Of a DNA stretch of 64,000 nucleotides, positions 1 through 8,579 are shown one piece after another. Below the pieces are notes generated by a model. The model had not been told where the DNA came from and did not search any database. It was given only the letters and a program-made list of their open reading frames with translations. The position numbers and the translations under genes were made by a program. Within the stretch, counting starts at the first letter, position 1. The number at the start of each line of letters is the position of its first letter. This stretch comes from Nannocystis sp. (GTDB lineage: Bacteria > Myxococcota_A > Polyangia > Nannocystales > Nannocystaceae): NCBI GenBank assembly GCA_016712315.1, contig JADJRG010000022.1, forward strand, positions 62,001 to 126,000. The letters run 5' to 3'.

Positions 1-162
1 CGTCACCGTCCGCACCTCGGCAGCGGCCGCGCCGCCGGACCACATCGACAGCGCCACGCCCGCGCCCACCGCCCACCAACCGCCCCCTCGCGAGCGCGCG
101 CTGACCTTCGCGCGCGCATCGACGCTCGCGCGCGCCGCGGCCTGACATTCCGTGGTGAGCAT
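1..162 (-). CDS. 5' end of a secreted protein, cut by the window edge
   Basis: Only the first 54 codons are present. Reading leftward from ATG at 162 the frame stays open to base 1 and gives a short basic cytoplasmic stretch, then a hydrophobic segment (about residues 28-45, beginning GGGWWAVGAGVALS) that ends in Ala-Ala-Ala-Ala-Glu. This is a plausible Sec signal peptide with a signal peptidase I site near residues 48-49. The gene is divergent from the lipoprotein gene on the plus strand, which argues that the latter starts downstream at 239 instead of inside this gene. The mature protein lies outside the window and no function can be assigned. The frame was chosen from its signal-peptide character, so the call is moderate. 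Confidence 0.45.
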   Translation of the reverse strand, partial: MLTTECQAAARASVDARAKVSARSRGGGWWAVGAGVALSMWSGGAAAAEVRTVT

Positions 163-238
163 CGGGCCGCCCCATGCTATGCGATCCCGCGGGCCGCGGG
201 TCCGCGGAACTTCACTCAAGCGGACCTGTCCCCCTCCC

Positions 239-2149
239 GTGCGTTCACCGTCGAATTTGCCCCCTGCTCGGCCTCTGAGTCGCCCCCCTCGTTGGCGGCG
301 CGGGCTCCTCGCCCTCGCGCTCTGCGGCCTCGCCGCCTGCGCCCCCCGCGACCGCCAAGGCACCCAGGCCCCCGAGGCCCAGGCCCCCACCTTCAGCGAC
401 GCCCCCGTACTCGGCGCGATCGAGCGCCTCACCCTGCCCGCCGGTGCCTCCCGCGCCCAGCGCCTCAGCCGCCTCGATCGCCTCCTCGATCTCTTCGACG
501 CCGCCCGCTTCGGCGACGACGCCGACGCCCGCGAGAGCTTCTGGCTCAGCCTCGGCGGCAGCGCCCGCGGACGCGGCCAAGAGGCCACCCGCGAGGCCGC
601 GCTCCGCCTCCTCGACGAGGCCCTCCGCCTCGAAGAGGAGCCCGACCTCGACGCGGACGAACGCGACCTCGTCGCCTCGGCGATCCTCCTGCTCACCACC
701 GATCTCCACCCGCCCGCGCTCGCCGAAGATCTCTCGATCCGCACCGCCGCCTATCGCGAGCTCATCGACACCGGCCACCCCCGCGTCGCGGACAACGCTC
801 GCTGGAGGATCTACGATCACCTCCGCGGCTGCCTCGACGGCTCGATCGCCGCGCCCCCCGAGCGCCGCCCCGAGATCGCCGTCCACGCCCTCTACGCCCG
901 CGACGAGTCGATCGCCGAGCACCTCGACGATCGCGCCATCCATGCCCGGCCGCCCTTGCCGCCGCCCGCCGCCCTGCTCGACCTCTTCGACCAGATCCGC
1001 GCCGCGCTGCGCGTCGATCCGCGCTGGGCCCCTGTCATCGCCCGCCGGGCCGACGCCGATGAGCGCCTGCGCGCCACCGCCCTCGCCACCTTACCGGCCC
1101 CGCGCGACCCCAACTGGGACATCCCGCGCATGCCCGCTGGCGTCGGTCGCCTCGAGCACCTCGCCCCGATCATCCGCCTCGACGGCGACGATCTTCTGAT
1201 CGACGAAGGCCGCCCCGCCGCCAAGAGATCCCCCTACAGCGCTCCGGCAGCGCCCTCCATCATCGAAGGCGCCCTCGCCCAAGACGGCCGCGGCGTCGTC
1301 CTCTACGTCGCCCCCTCGCGCCTCCCCTCGCCCGCCCTCCACGGCTCCTTACGCGCCCTACTCGCCGCGCGCGTCGCTCAGCTCGACCTCGCGATCCGCG
1401 AGCCTCGCGTCGAGGAAGATCGCGGCGACGTCATCCTCTCCCTCCCCCTCGAGGTCGTACGCGACGCCGATCTCGGCCCTGGCGCGCAAGCGATCCGCAA
1501 GGCCCGGATCCACGTCCACCTCGACGGCCGCGGCCCCCGCGTCGCCATCGACGGCCGCCTGCTCGCCGCCAGGCCCGCGAGCGAGCGCGAGCTCGTCGAT
1601 CTGCTCGGCAGCCTCGATCGCGCCTACCCACGCGAGCACATGGTCACCCTCAGCCTCGGCGACGATGTTCTGTATCAGCAGCTCATCGACCTCCTCCGCG
1701 CCCTCATCGGCGGCCCGCAGCGCCACTACGAGGTCGTCGGCTGGCTCGTCGATCGGGAGCTCAGCGCCCTCACCGCGCCTAGCCCGGCCGACGCCGAAGA
1801 TCGCCGCCTCCGCCTCCGCGCCGCACTCTTCCCAGAGAACGCCAGCGCCACCCTCGATCAGCCCTACCCCTTACCCAGCGCTGATCAGCCCCGCCTCGAA
1901 GCCCTCGCGCGCGCCCTCCCCCGCTGCTTGCCCGAGGCGGAAGCCCCGCTCGGCGGCCCGCTCCGCCTCCGCCTCCGCTTCGAAGAGGGCCGCCTCGCCG
2001 CCGTCGACGCCCCAAAAGCCCGCCCCAGCGAGGCCCGCCTGCGTAAAGAGCCCAGCGAGCGCGTGATCGCCTGCGTCCACGAAGAGGCCCGCGGCTTCCG
2101 CCTCCGCGACCACCGCGACCCGATCGCCATCGATCTCCTGCTCCGCTGA
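239..2149 (+). CDS. lipoprotein with TonB-C/AgmX-like C-terminus, function unknown
   Basis: A 636-residue protein. The GTG at 239 puts a basic N-region (PPRWRRG) in front of a hydrophobic core and the lipobox CGLAAC with Cys34, giving a standard type II signal peptide; the longer open frame from 152 would overlap the divergent gene start. The body is rich in Asp, Arg and Leu with no catalytic motif I recognise. The last roughly 110 residues (from about LEALARALPRCLPEAE) have two Cys, at PRCLPEA and VIACVHEEA, in the arrangement seen in TonB/AgmX C-terminal-like domains of myxobacterial envelope proteins. That resemblance is by eye only. Probably anchored in the periplasm or outer membrane. 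The lipoprotein call is firm; the role is unknown. Confidence 0.75.
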   Translation: MRSPSNLPPARPLSRPPRWRRGLLALALCGLAACAPRDRQGTQAPEAQAPTFSDAPVLGAIERLTLPAGASRAQRLSRLDRLLDLFDAARFGDDADARESFWLSLGGSARGRGQEATREAALRLLDEALRLEEEPDLDADERDLVASAILLLTTDLHPPALAEDLSIRTAAYRELIDTGHPRVADNARWRIYDHLRGCLDGSIAAPPERRPEIAVHALYARDESIAEHLDDRAIHARPPLPPPAALLDLFDQIRAALRVDPRWAPVIARRADADERLRATALATLPAPRDPNWDIPRMPAGVGRLEHLAPIIRLDGDDLLIDEGRPAAKRSPYSAPAAPSIIEGALAQDGRGVVLYVAPSRLPSPALHGSLRALLAARVAQLDLAIREPRVEEDRGDVILSLPLEVVRDADLGPGAQAIRKARIHVHLDGRGPRVAIDGRLLAARPASERELVDLLGSLDRAYPREHMVTLSLGDDVLYQQLIDLLRALIGGPQRHYEVVGWLVDRELSALTAPSPADAEDRRLRLRAALFPENASATLDQPYPLPSADQPRLEALARALPRCLPEAEAPLGGPLRLRLRFEEGRLAAVDAPKARPSEARLRKEPSERVIACVHEEARGFRLRDHRDPIAIDLLLR

Positions 2150-2166
2150 TCACCGCGCCGCACTCG

Positions 2167-2182
2167 CTGTCCTCAGGGACAG
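2167..2182. terminator. hairpin between convergent genes
   Basis: CTGTCC-TCAG-GGACAG forms a perfect 6-bp stem with a 4-base loop, extendable to about nine pairs with one bulged G. It sits 18 bases after the plus-strand lipoprotein stop and before the stop of the minus-strand Cys-rich lipoprotein. There is no T-tract, so the terminator role is a guess from position. Confidence 0.3.
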
Positions 2183-2259
2183 GCGATACACGACGAAGAC
2201 GGGCCACGCCGAAGCGCCGCCCGCCCTCGCTCATCGACGATCGACCGCCGTCACCCTCC

Positions 2260-3072
2260 CTACGGGCACACCTGATCGTTCATCGGCACGCACTCGCTCT
2301 CCGGATCGCACACCTTGATCACCGCGTCCTCGGCGCAGTCCATGTCCAGCGGATCGCAGATCGTGCACATCTCACCGCACACCTTACCCGCGCACGGCAC
2401 GTACGCCCCTTCGCACAGATCGGGCGTCTCCGCCACGCACACGCCGTTCGGATCGCACGCCTTCAGCTCCGCGCTCTCGACGCAGTCCTTATCCTCTGGA
2501 GCGCACAGCTTGCACGAGTCGCCGCACGCCTTGCCCACGCAGGGGTCGTAGTCATCGCAGCCGATCTGCGTGCACCCCCACATGCCGTCGACGCAGCCGC
2601 AGGTGTTGCAGTCGATCATCTTCGTGTCGCCCTCTTGGCACTCCGCCGCGCACATCAGATCCGCGGCCTCGTTCAAGCACTGGCCGTTCACGTCGCACGC
2701 CTTCCCGTCAGCGCTCTCCACGCAGTCCTGATCCTCCGGCGCGCAGATCGAGCACGACTCGCCGCAGCTCTTACCTGCGCACGGCTCATAGCCCCCATCA
2801 CACATCAGGGCCTCGTTGTCGCTCACGCACTGCCCTTGCGGGTCGCAGGCCTTCAGCTCTTGCGTCTCGAGGCAGTCCTTATCGTTCGGCGCGCACACCT
2901 GGCACGGATCGCCGCAGCTCTTGCCCTCGCACGGCTTGTACTCGTCACCGAGCGACTTGTCCTGATCGCAGGCGCCCAGGCTCAGGCCGAAGAGCGCTGC
3001 GCTGACGAAGAGCGCGCGACGCAGCAAAGAAGAGGCGGTCGAGTTGTTCATGTTCATGTTCATGTCCAGCAT
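2260..3072 (-). CDS. Cys-rich repeat lipoprotein with embedded pacifastin-like motif
   Basis: A 270-residue predicted lipoprotein. The ATG at 3072 is preceded by AAGGAGAGG and opens a signal peptide with lipobox SLGAC (Cys35). Four Cys-rich repeats of about 46 residues follow, at about 45-91, 95-141, 175-220 and 224-269. Each has the pattern PC.GK.CG..C..C...D.DC....KxCD..G.CV. Between repeats 2 and 3, residues 145-172 match the pacifastin light-chain spacing Cys-9-CysAsn-x-Cys-x-Cys-2-Gly-3-CysThr-3-Cys. The repeats are of a type common in myxobacterial surface proteins; with 8-10 Cys each they are probably disulphide-stabilised outside the inner membrane. The protein may be a surface binding protein or protease inhibitor; this is inference. 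Confidence 0.8.
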   Translation of the reverse strand: MLDMNMNMNNSTASSLLRRALFVSAALFGLSLGACDQDKSLGDEYKPCEGKSCGDPCQVCAPNDKDCLETQELKACDPQGQCVSDNEALMCDGGYEPCAGKSCGESCSICAPEDQDCVESADGKACDVNGQCLNEAADLMCAAECQEGDTKMIDCNTCGCVDGMWGCTQIGCDDYDPCVGKACGDSCKLCAPEDKDCVESAELKACDPNGVCVAETPDLCEGAYVPCAGKVCGEMCTICDPLDMDCAEDAVIKVCDPESECVPMNDQVCP

Positions 3073-3170
3073 GTCCTCTCCTTGTCCGCCCAGCCCGCCG
3101 CTTTGCCGCGCCACGAAAAAAATGATCGACATTTATCTCCACGCCTCACGATGGAGCGAAGCGACGCCCC

Positions 3171-4058
3171 TCAGAGCGCGCCATCGCAAGCCGCGCGGAT
3201 CTGCGCCGACCACGGGCTCTGCGGGAAGCGTCGCCCGAATTCATCCGCCCCCGCGCTCGCCCCTGGCCGCGCTCCACGGCAGCGCGCGATCACCTCGATA
3301 ACCTCTCGCTCCTGCGCCAGCACCCCCTCTGGGTGCTGCTCGCGGTGCTTCTTCGCCGCCGCCAACGCTGCCTCGAGATCACCGCTCTTAAGCGCCCGCC
3401 AAGCCGCCTCGAGCGCCCGTCGCTCGCCGGCCAGATCGATCCCCACGCGCGCCGCGCCCGCGCTCCCGTCCTCCTTCGCCGCCTTCGCCTCAACACGCCC
3501 CGCACCTCCCCGCTCGCGCGACTCCGCCCCAACACGCCCCCGCCCGCCATCTGCCGCCGCGCCCGAGCCCCCTCCCTCACCGCGAACGGCCACCTCCACG
3601 GCCTGCGCCGCCTCATCGCCGCCCCCACCGCTCGCCGCGCTCCCCGCCGCCGAGTCCTCAAGGCTCACGGAGGAGGAGCCCGCCGCCTTCACCTCCCCCT
3701 CGCCGCCTGCCACACCTCCAGAGCGCCCCACGATCACCGCCCGCGCCGCCTCCTCCGCCTCCCGCACATAACTCGCCGCCTCCGCGCTGAGGCTCTGTCC
3801 ATCGCCCACCCCGTGTCCTCGCGGCAGCAGCTCCGCCGAAGCGAGGAGCAGCACCACCGCCGCCGCCAGCCCCACCAGCACCCACGCCTCTCGTCCGCGC
3901 CGCTCGGCCTTCGGCGCCGCGCCGAGCCGCCTCGCCACCCGCGCCTTCACCAGCGCCGGCAACGCGTGCTCCTCCCGCAGCGCCCGCACATACGCCGACG
4001 AAGCCCCGTCCAGCGCCTCGACCTCGAGCTCCCCTCGGTTCACCCGATCGTCCGTCAT
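3171..4058 (-). CDS. membrane partner of the ECF sigma factor (anti-sigma-like, TPR-like tail)
   Basis: A 295-residue protein whose ATG overlaps the stop of the ECF sigma gene by 4 bases (ATGA), so the two are translationally coupled. Residues 1-56 are cytosolic-like with a charged helical segment (VRALREEHALPALVKARVARRL). About 58-78 form one transmembrane helix (VLVGLAAAVVLLLASAELL). A low-complexity Ala/Gly/Ser-rich stretch follows. The last 90 residues look like a tetratricopeptide-type helical pair (ALEAAWRALKSGDLEAALAA). Position and topology fit an anti-sigma factor, but no zinc-binding HxxxCxxC motif is present, so this is not a classical ZAS anti-sigma. The role rests on gene order. 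Confidence 0.65.
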   Translation of the reverse strand: MTDDRVNRGELEVEALDGASSAYVRALREEHALPALVKARVARRLGAAPKAERRGREAWVLVGLAAAVVLLLASAELLPRGHGVGDGQSLSAEAASYVREAEEAARAVIVGRSGGVAGGEGEVKAAGSSSVSLEDSAAGSAASGGGGDEAAQAVEVAVRGEGGGSGAAADGGRGRVGAESRERGGAGRVEAKAAKEDGSAGAARVGIDLAGERRALEAAWRALKSGDLEAALAAAKKHREQHPEGVLAQEREVIEVIARCRGARPGASAGADEFGRRFPQSPWSAQIRAACDGAL

Positions 4059-4660
4059 CGCGTCGACTCCTTCCTCGCCCGCCCCGCCTCATGCTCCGCC
4101 ACCGCCGCGCGAAACAGCCCGCGCCCGCTCCGCAGCAGCGTATGCACCTTCATCAGCGGGATCTGCATCACCTCCGCCACCTCAGGTCCACTCAGCCCCT
4201 CGATCTCAATCAGCTCGAACACCTGCCGGCGCTCTGGATCCAGCCCGACCAAGAAGCGCATCACCAGCGCAGCCGCCTCGCTCCGCGCCACCCCGTCCTC
4301 CGGCGTCGGCGGCCGCTCCGGCGCCATCTCGCCGACCCTCTCTTCACGCCGCGCCGCCCGGCTCTGCCCGCGCCGGTGATTCGCCGCCACCCCGCGCGCG
4401 ATCCCATAGAGCCAGCCCCGCAGCGATCGTCCCCGCTCAAAGTCCCCCAAACGCCGCCGCACCACCAAAAAAACCTCATGCAGCAGATCCTCCGCGACGT
4501 CCGGCGCGACCCCGAAGCGCAGCAGCGCCCGCCACACAAACTCCGCCTCCGCCGCGTACACCCCCTCCAGCGTCAGCTCCTCGCCTACGACCGCGCACGC
4601 CGCACCTGAGCGCCCCTCTCCTGCGCTCCTCAGCGGCATCGTCTCTCCGGCGCCCCGCAT
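4055..4660 (-). CDS. RNA polymerase sigma factor, ECF subfamily
   Basis: A 201-residue protein with the two ECF regions. Region 2 (about 35-100) contains FGVAPDVAEDLLHEVFLVVRRRLGDF and RSLRGWLYGIARGVAANHRR, the typical -10 recognition and core-binding helices. Region 4 (about 130-185) contains LDPERRQVFELIEIEGLSGPEVAEVMQIPLMKVHTLLRSGR, a helix-turn-helix for -35 recognition. It directs RNA polymerase to a stress or envelope regulon that cannot be named from this window. Neighbours are a secreted protein upstream (86-base gap) and the coupled membrane protein downstream. A start at the internal ATG 4639 is also possible. The family call is secure. Confidence 0.92.
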   Translation of the reverse strand: MRGAGETMPLRSAGEGRSGAACAVVGEELTLEGVYAAEAEFVWRALLRFGVAPDVAEDLLHEVFLVVRRRLGDFERGRSLRGWLYGIARGVAANHRRGQSRAARREERVGEMAPERPPTPEDGVARSEAAALVMRFLVGLDPERRQVFELIEIEGLSGPEVAEVMQIPLMKVHTLLRSGRGLFRAAVAEHEAGRARKESTR

Positions 4661-4746
4661 CGACTCACGGCCTCAATCCCCAGCATTGTCCGCGGATCCC
4701 AGGATTTTGCAGCGGCCCCGCAAAGAATCGCTCCCTCGCGTCCACC

Positions 4747-5922
4747 TCACCGTCGCTCGCCACCGGCCCGCACAGCCCACCGCAGCTCCACCCCCACACC
4801 GAAGCGGCCGCCCACCGCCCCCACCCGCCAAAACGCCCCCGAAGGCTCCGTCCGAAACCCCGGCCGCAGCAGCGAAGCGACCGCCTCCGCCTCCAGCCAC
4901 AGCCCCACAACGTCACCGATCCCCAGCCGCAGCGCCCCGCTCCCGCCGATCCCCGCCCACAGCGCGCTCGCCTGCCGAGGAGTCAACGCGCCGATCCCAC
5001 TGCCGCGCACCGCACCGAGCTCCACCACCCCACAAAGCGGCGCGCTGAGCCCCAGCCGCCGCGCCTCGCTCTCCCACAGCCGCAGCACCCCGCACCCGCG
5101 CAGCCCGCCGCTGCCTGCCCAAAACCGCCCGCCCACCGCCGGATTATTCGCCGAGAACACCGTCTTCGGCCCCGATCCTCCCCAAAATAGCTCGATCAAC
5201 CACCGTCGCCCGCCCACCAGCGCCCCGATCCCACCCATACCCACCGCCCCCTCCAACAGCCCGATCCCCACGCCCCCACGCCCGCGCAGCCCCACGCTCA
5301 ATTTCGCCCTATCATCCCTGACCTCGCGCGTCACCCCCTCGCCCCGCGTGTCCACCGAGCCCCCCTCGCCGGCCTCCGCCAGCGGCGAATCCTCCACAAG
5401 CACCGCCCCATCGCCGGCCCCCGCCTCCTCTCCAGGCGCCCCCTGCCCCGCTCCTGTTCCCGCCCGCGCCTCATCCGCTCGACCCGGCCTCGCCTCATCA
5501 CCCCGCCCTCCCCCATCGCCGCGCTCATCCGCGCCTCCCGGCCCCCCCAGCACCCCCCGATCGATCGCGATCGCCAACAGCAGCGCCGCCGTCTCGCTCA
5601 CCGCCTCACAGCTCTCGCCGACCAGCACCCGCTCCCCGTCCGCGCCCGCCCCTCGCACACGCAGCCGCAGCGTGAACCCGCCCTCCGATCGCGGCGACAC
5701 GTCCCCCTCCGCGCTGATCGCCCCCCCCCGCCGGCTCGCCCCCTCCGCCGCCCCCTCCGCCTCGCGCACCAACGCCAGCGCCGCCGCTCGAACGACCTGA
5801 CCTTCAGGACAGCCAAGCGGAGCGCTCCACACCAGCGCCAGCTCCGCGGCCTCGACGCTAGGCGCCGTGAGGCCGCCCGAGCCGAGCACCGCCGCGATCA
5901 ACCCGCTCTCGATCCATCGCAT
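4747..5922 (-). CDS. secreted protein of unknown function, first gene of the ECF operon
   Basis: A 391-residue protein with an N-terminal signal peptide (SGLIAAVLGSGGLTAPSVEA, cleavage near residue 26). The N-terminal part of the mature protein (about 27-130) has the pattern LVWSAPLGCPEGQ...ESCEAVSETAALLLAIAID, with two Cys likely paired; this pattern recurs in myxobacterial periplasmic proteins encoded beside ECF sigma genes. A Gly/Ala/Glu-rich linker follows (about 140-215). The C-terminal 170 residues are Gly-rich with alternating hydrophobic residues and could form an outer-membrane beta-barrel, which I infer only from composition. Located 86 bases upstream of the sigma gene on the same strand, so probably co-transcribed with it. 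Confidence 0.7.
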   Translation of the reverse strand: MRWIESGLIAAVLGSGGLTAPSVEAAELALVWSAPLGCPEGQVVRAAALALVREAEGAAEGASRRGGAISAEGDVSPRSEGGFTLRLRVRGAGADGERVLVGESCEAVSETAALLLAIAIDRGVLGGPGGADERGDGGGRGDEARPGRADEARAGTGAGQGAPGEEAGAGDGAVLVEDSPLAEAGEGGSVDTRGEGVTREVRDDRAKLSVGLRGRGGVGIGLLEGAVGMGGIGALVGGRRWLIELFWGGSGPKTVFSANNPAVGGRFWAGSGGLRGCGVLRLWESEARRLGLSAPLCGVVELGAVRGSGIGALTPRQASALWAGIGGSGALRLGIGDVVGLWLEAEAVASLLRPGFRTEPSGAFWRVGAVGGRFGVGVELRWAVRAGGERR

Positions 5923-5985
5923 CGACGGCGCGCAGTCTAGCCCGGATCAGCCGCCCGCTGGCCCGCTGCGGAGGCCAAGCGTGGA

Positions 5986-7239
5986 TCACCCCGAGTCCCC
6001 CCAAACACCCCGACGATGGTCGCCCGCGACCATCGGGCCGGCGCGCCGCAGCCCCGCGCGCGCAGCCCGTACGATCGCCTCTGCCGCGCGCCGCGCCCCC
6101 GCGATATTCCGCGCCGTCGGCCCCAACGTCAGCTCTGCCAGCGGGCCGCTCACGAACACCCGCGGGTGCCAGCGCAGCCCCGCGTCGATGCGCGGATAAC
6201 CACATGTCTCACAGGCCAGCCCCTCCGCGGAGATCAACCCCTCCACCAGCGCCCCGCCCGGTCGCCGCGCCTCGAAGCCCGTCGCCAAGAGCACAAAGTC
6301 CGCCGACAACGGCCCCGAAGGGCACGAGAGCAGCAGCCCCTCGCCCGCACGCTGGCAGCGCCCCACCTCACCCTGGATCCAGGCGATCGCCCCCGCCTGG
6401 ATCGCCCGCCGCAGCGCCCGCTGCACCTCCGCCGGCATCGATCCCTTGTGGCGCGCCCCCTGAATCATCGCCCGCCGCCGCCCCGGGTCCATCTCGCGCT
6501 CGAACGCACGCATATGGAGCGGCCCCAACCACCCTGGGTCGCTGTCGAATTGGTGCACACGTGGCGGGTGGCGGCTCACCACCGTCACCGACACCAGCGG
6601 ATCCGCGGCCAGACGCAGCGCCACCTGGGCCGCAGTGATCCCCCCTCCGATCACCACCACCCGCCCCCAAGGCGGCGGATCGGGCACAGAGAACCCCGGA
6701 TCAAAGACATGCGCGATCCTGCCCTCGCGCCGCAGCGGCGCCGCCCACTCCGGCCACAGCGGCTGATCTCCCGAACCAACCGCCAACACCACCTGCTCGG
6801 CCTCGACGCGGCCCCCGTCCGCCATCTCCACGATCGCGCCGTCACAGCGCAGCTGCAGCGCCGCCGCGCGCCCACGCAGGTGCCGCTCCGCCAGCCCTCG
6901 CTCCGCGATCAACGCCTCCGCGTGCCGGTTAAACAGCGCCAACGACGGCCGATCGTAGGGCGCCGTGAACAGCCCCGGGTCCCGCCCCCGCGCCGGGCCT
7001 GCCAGACGCAGCAGCGCGAACGGATCCACCGCCAAGTTGTGCACCGACGGCGATCGCAAGAAGCGCATCCCCGTGTTCTCGGTCGCTCGGCGCCAGCGCT
7101 CCAGCAGCCGCACCTCGGGGTCGACGATCAACAACCGCTGCGGATCCACCTTCAACTCGTCGATCAAGCGGATCGCCATGTGTGTGCCATGGATCCCCCC
7201 GCCGACGATCACCCACTGCATCCCCCCGTGCTCGCTCAT
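5986..7239 (-). CDS. FAD/NAD(P)-binding oxidoreductase, K/O-hydroxylase-like (copy A)
   Basis: A 417-residue flavoprotein. The ATG at 7239 overlaps the stop of the CobW gene (ATGA), marking translational coupling. The N-terminal dinucleotide fold is VIVGGGIHGTH; a second Rossmann motif, VVVIGGGITAAQVAL, lies near the middle. The pattern ENTGMRFLRSPSVHNLAVDPFAL resembles the active-site loop of SidA/IucD lysine/ornithine N-hydroxylases but is clearly distant. The C-terminus VSGPLAELTLGPTARNIAGARRAA is shared almost motif for motif with the protein encoded at 8580-9734, so the two are paralogues. Substrate unknown. Coupling to CobW and the shared promoter region suggest a role under metal limitation; this is inference. 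Confidence 0.8.
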   Translation of the reverse strand: MSEHGGMQWVIVGGGIHGTHMAIRLIDELKVDPQRLLIVDPEVRLLERWRRATENTGMRFLRSPSVHNLAVDPFALLRLAGPARGRDPGLFTAPYDRPSLALFNRHAEALIAERGLAERHLRGRAAALQLRCDGAIVEMADGGRVEAEQVVLAVGSGDQPLWPEWAAPLRREGRIAHVFDPGFSVPDPPPWGRVVVIGGGITAAQVALRLAADPLVSVTVVSRHPPRVHQFDSDPGWLGPLHMRAFEREMDPGRRRAMIQGARHKGSMPAEVQRALRRAIQAGAIAWIQGEVGRCQRAGEGLLLSCPSGPLSADFVLLATGFEARRPGGALVEGLISAEGLACETCGYPRIDAGLRWHPRVFVSGPLAELTLGPTARNIAGARRAAEAIVRAARAGLRRAGPMVAGDHRRGVWGDSG

Positions 7240-8489
7240 GCCGCGTCCTCGTCGTCGTCCTCGTCGTCGTCCGCCTCTTCCTCCTCGACCGCCTCGGGGA
7301 ACGGGCACGGCAAGCTCGCCCACAGCAGCTCACCCGCGGCGACCAGCGCCGGCGACAGCAAGCACGCGTCCAGGCGCTCGCGGATCCCCGCCTCATCCAG
7401 CGCTCGCCCGATAAACACCAGCTCTTGGCAGCGATCGCCGAATTCCGCGTCCCACCCCGGCTGCGCGTCCGGCCGGCTCTCCGCCTCCTGCGGCCACTGC
7501 GACGGATCGACCGCGGCCCACCAGCGCCCCGCCGGCCGCAGCGAGCTCACCTTGCCCGCCTGCGCCCACTCATACGCCACCCCAGGACGCGCAGCGATCC
7601 AGAAGAACCCCTTCGATCGCAGCACCCCGCGCCACGCCGTCGACGAGTGGATCAGCGCCCACAGCCGCTCCGCGTCGAACGGGATCTTCGAGCGATACAC
7701 GAAGCTCGTGAACCCATAACGCTCGCTCTCCGGCGTGTGTTCGCCCGCCAGCTCGCGGATCCACCCCGCCGATCGCGCCGCGACCTCATAGTCAAACAGA
7801 CCCGTCCCTAAGATCTCCGCGCTCTGCACCTCACCGAAGCGCGCCCGCACGATCCGCGCCCGCGGGTTCAACGCGCGCAGCGCCCCCTCAACCGCGACCA
7901 GCCCTGACGCGTCCACCAAGTCGACCTTGTTCAGCACGATCACGTCCGCGAACTCCGCCTGCTCCACCAGCAGATCTGTCACCGTCCGCAGATCATCCTC
8001 TCCGAGCGCCTGCCCGCGCTCCTTCAGCCCCTCGCCCGCCCAGTACGCCTCTAAAAAATTCACGGCGTCGACCACCGTCACCATCGTGTCGAGGCGCGCC
8101 ACATCGGCCAAGCTCGTGCCCGCCTCATCGGTGAACGTGAACGTCTGCGCCACCGGCACCGGCTCCGAGATCCCCGTCGACTCGATCAGCAGGTAGTCGA
8201 AGCGACCCTCACCGGCCAGCCGCGCCACCTCGCGCAGCAGATCGTCGCGCAGCGTGCAGCAGATGCACCCGTTCGACATCTCGACCAACTGCTCCTCCGT
8301 CCGCGACAGCGCCGCCCCGCCGCGCTCGATCAGCGCCGCGTCGATGTTCACCTCGCTCATGTCGTTGACGATCACCGCCACACGCAGCCCCTCGCGGTTG
8401 CGGAGCACGTGGTTCAGCAGCGTCGTCTTGCCCGCGCCGAGGAAGCCAGAGAGCACGGTGACAGGGAGTCGTCGGTCTTGCGCCTGCAT
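7236..8489 (-). CDS. CobW/COG0523 metal-chaperone GTPase
   Basis: A 417-residue G3E-family GTPase. Walker A is GFLGAGKTTLLNH (about 15-27). The family metal site is GCICCTL, carrying the CxCC motif, near residue 75. IESTGISEPVPVAQTF is the Walker B/switch region and NKVDLVD is the base-recognition motif near residue 190. The CobW C-terminal domain follows, ending in a strongly acidic tail (EEEEADDDEDDDEDAA) rather than the His-rich tail of many relatives. COG0523 proteins of this type insert or deliver zinc or other metals to client enzymes and are often induced by Zur under zinc shortage. ATG at 8489 was chosen over a TTG at 8492. First gene of a two-gene operon with the flavoprotein. Confidence 0.93.
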   Translation of the reverse strand: MQAQDRRLPVTVLSGFLGAGKTTLLNHVLRNREGLRVAVIVNDMSEVNIDAALIERGGAALSRTEEQLVEMSNGCICCTLRDDLLREVARLAGEGRFDYLLIESTGISEPVPVAQTFTFTDEAGTSLADVARLDTMVTVVDAVNFLEAYWAGEGLKERGQALGEDDLRTVTDLLVEQAEFADVIVLNKVDLVDASGLVAVEGALRALNPRARIVRARFGEVQSAEILGTGLFDYEVAARSAGWIRELAGEHTPESERYGFTSFVYRSKIPFDAERLWALIHSSTAWRGVLRSKGFFWIAARPGVAYEWAQAGKVSSLRPAGRWWAAVDPSQWPQEAESRPDAQPGWDAEFGDRCQELVFIGRALDEAGIRERLDACLLSPALVAAGELLWASLPCPFPEAVEEEEADDDEDDDEDAA

Positions 8490-8526
8490 CAAGGTGCTGG
8501 TGCTTCTAACGCAACCGTTTTACAAA

Positions 8527-8541
8527 TGCAATTCAATTGCA
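8527..8541. promoter_or_regulatory. perfect 7-1-7 palindrome, Fur/Zur-family operator candidate
   Basis: TGCAATT-C-AATTGCA is a perfect inverted repeat of 7+1+7, the geometry of Fur-superfamily boxes, in an AT-rich patch of a very GC-rich genome. It lies 37 bases from the cobW start (8489) and 38 bases from the flavoprotein start (8580), so one dimer site could control both directions. COG0523 genes are frequent Zur targets, which makes zinc the leading guess. The exact half-site is not a published consensus that I can confirm. Confidence 0.6.
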
Positions 8542-8579
8542 GAACACACCCGCGACACCTCAACTCGCCGAGGCTGCAG

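Noticed and set aside
1431..2234. Minus-strand frames in the first lipoprotein region
   Set aside because: Shadow frames of a high-GC gene; no start context or domain.
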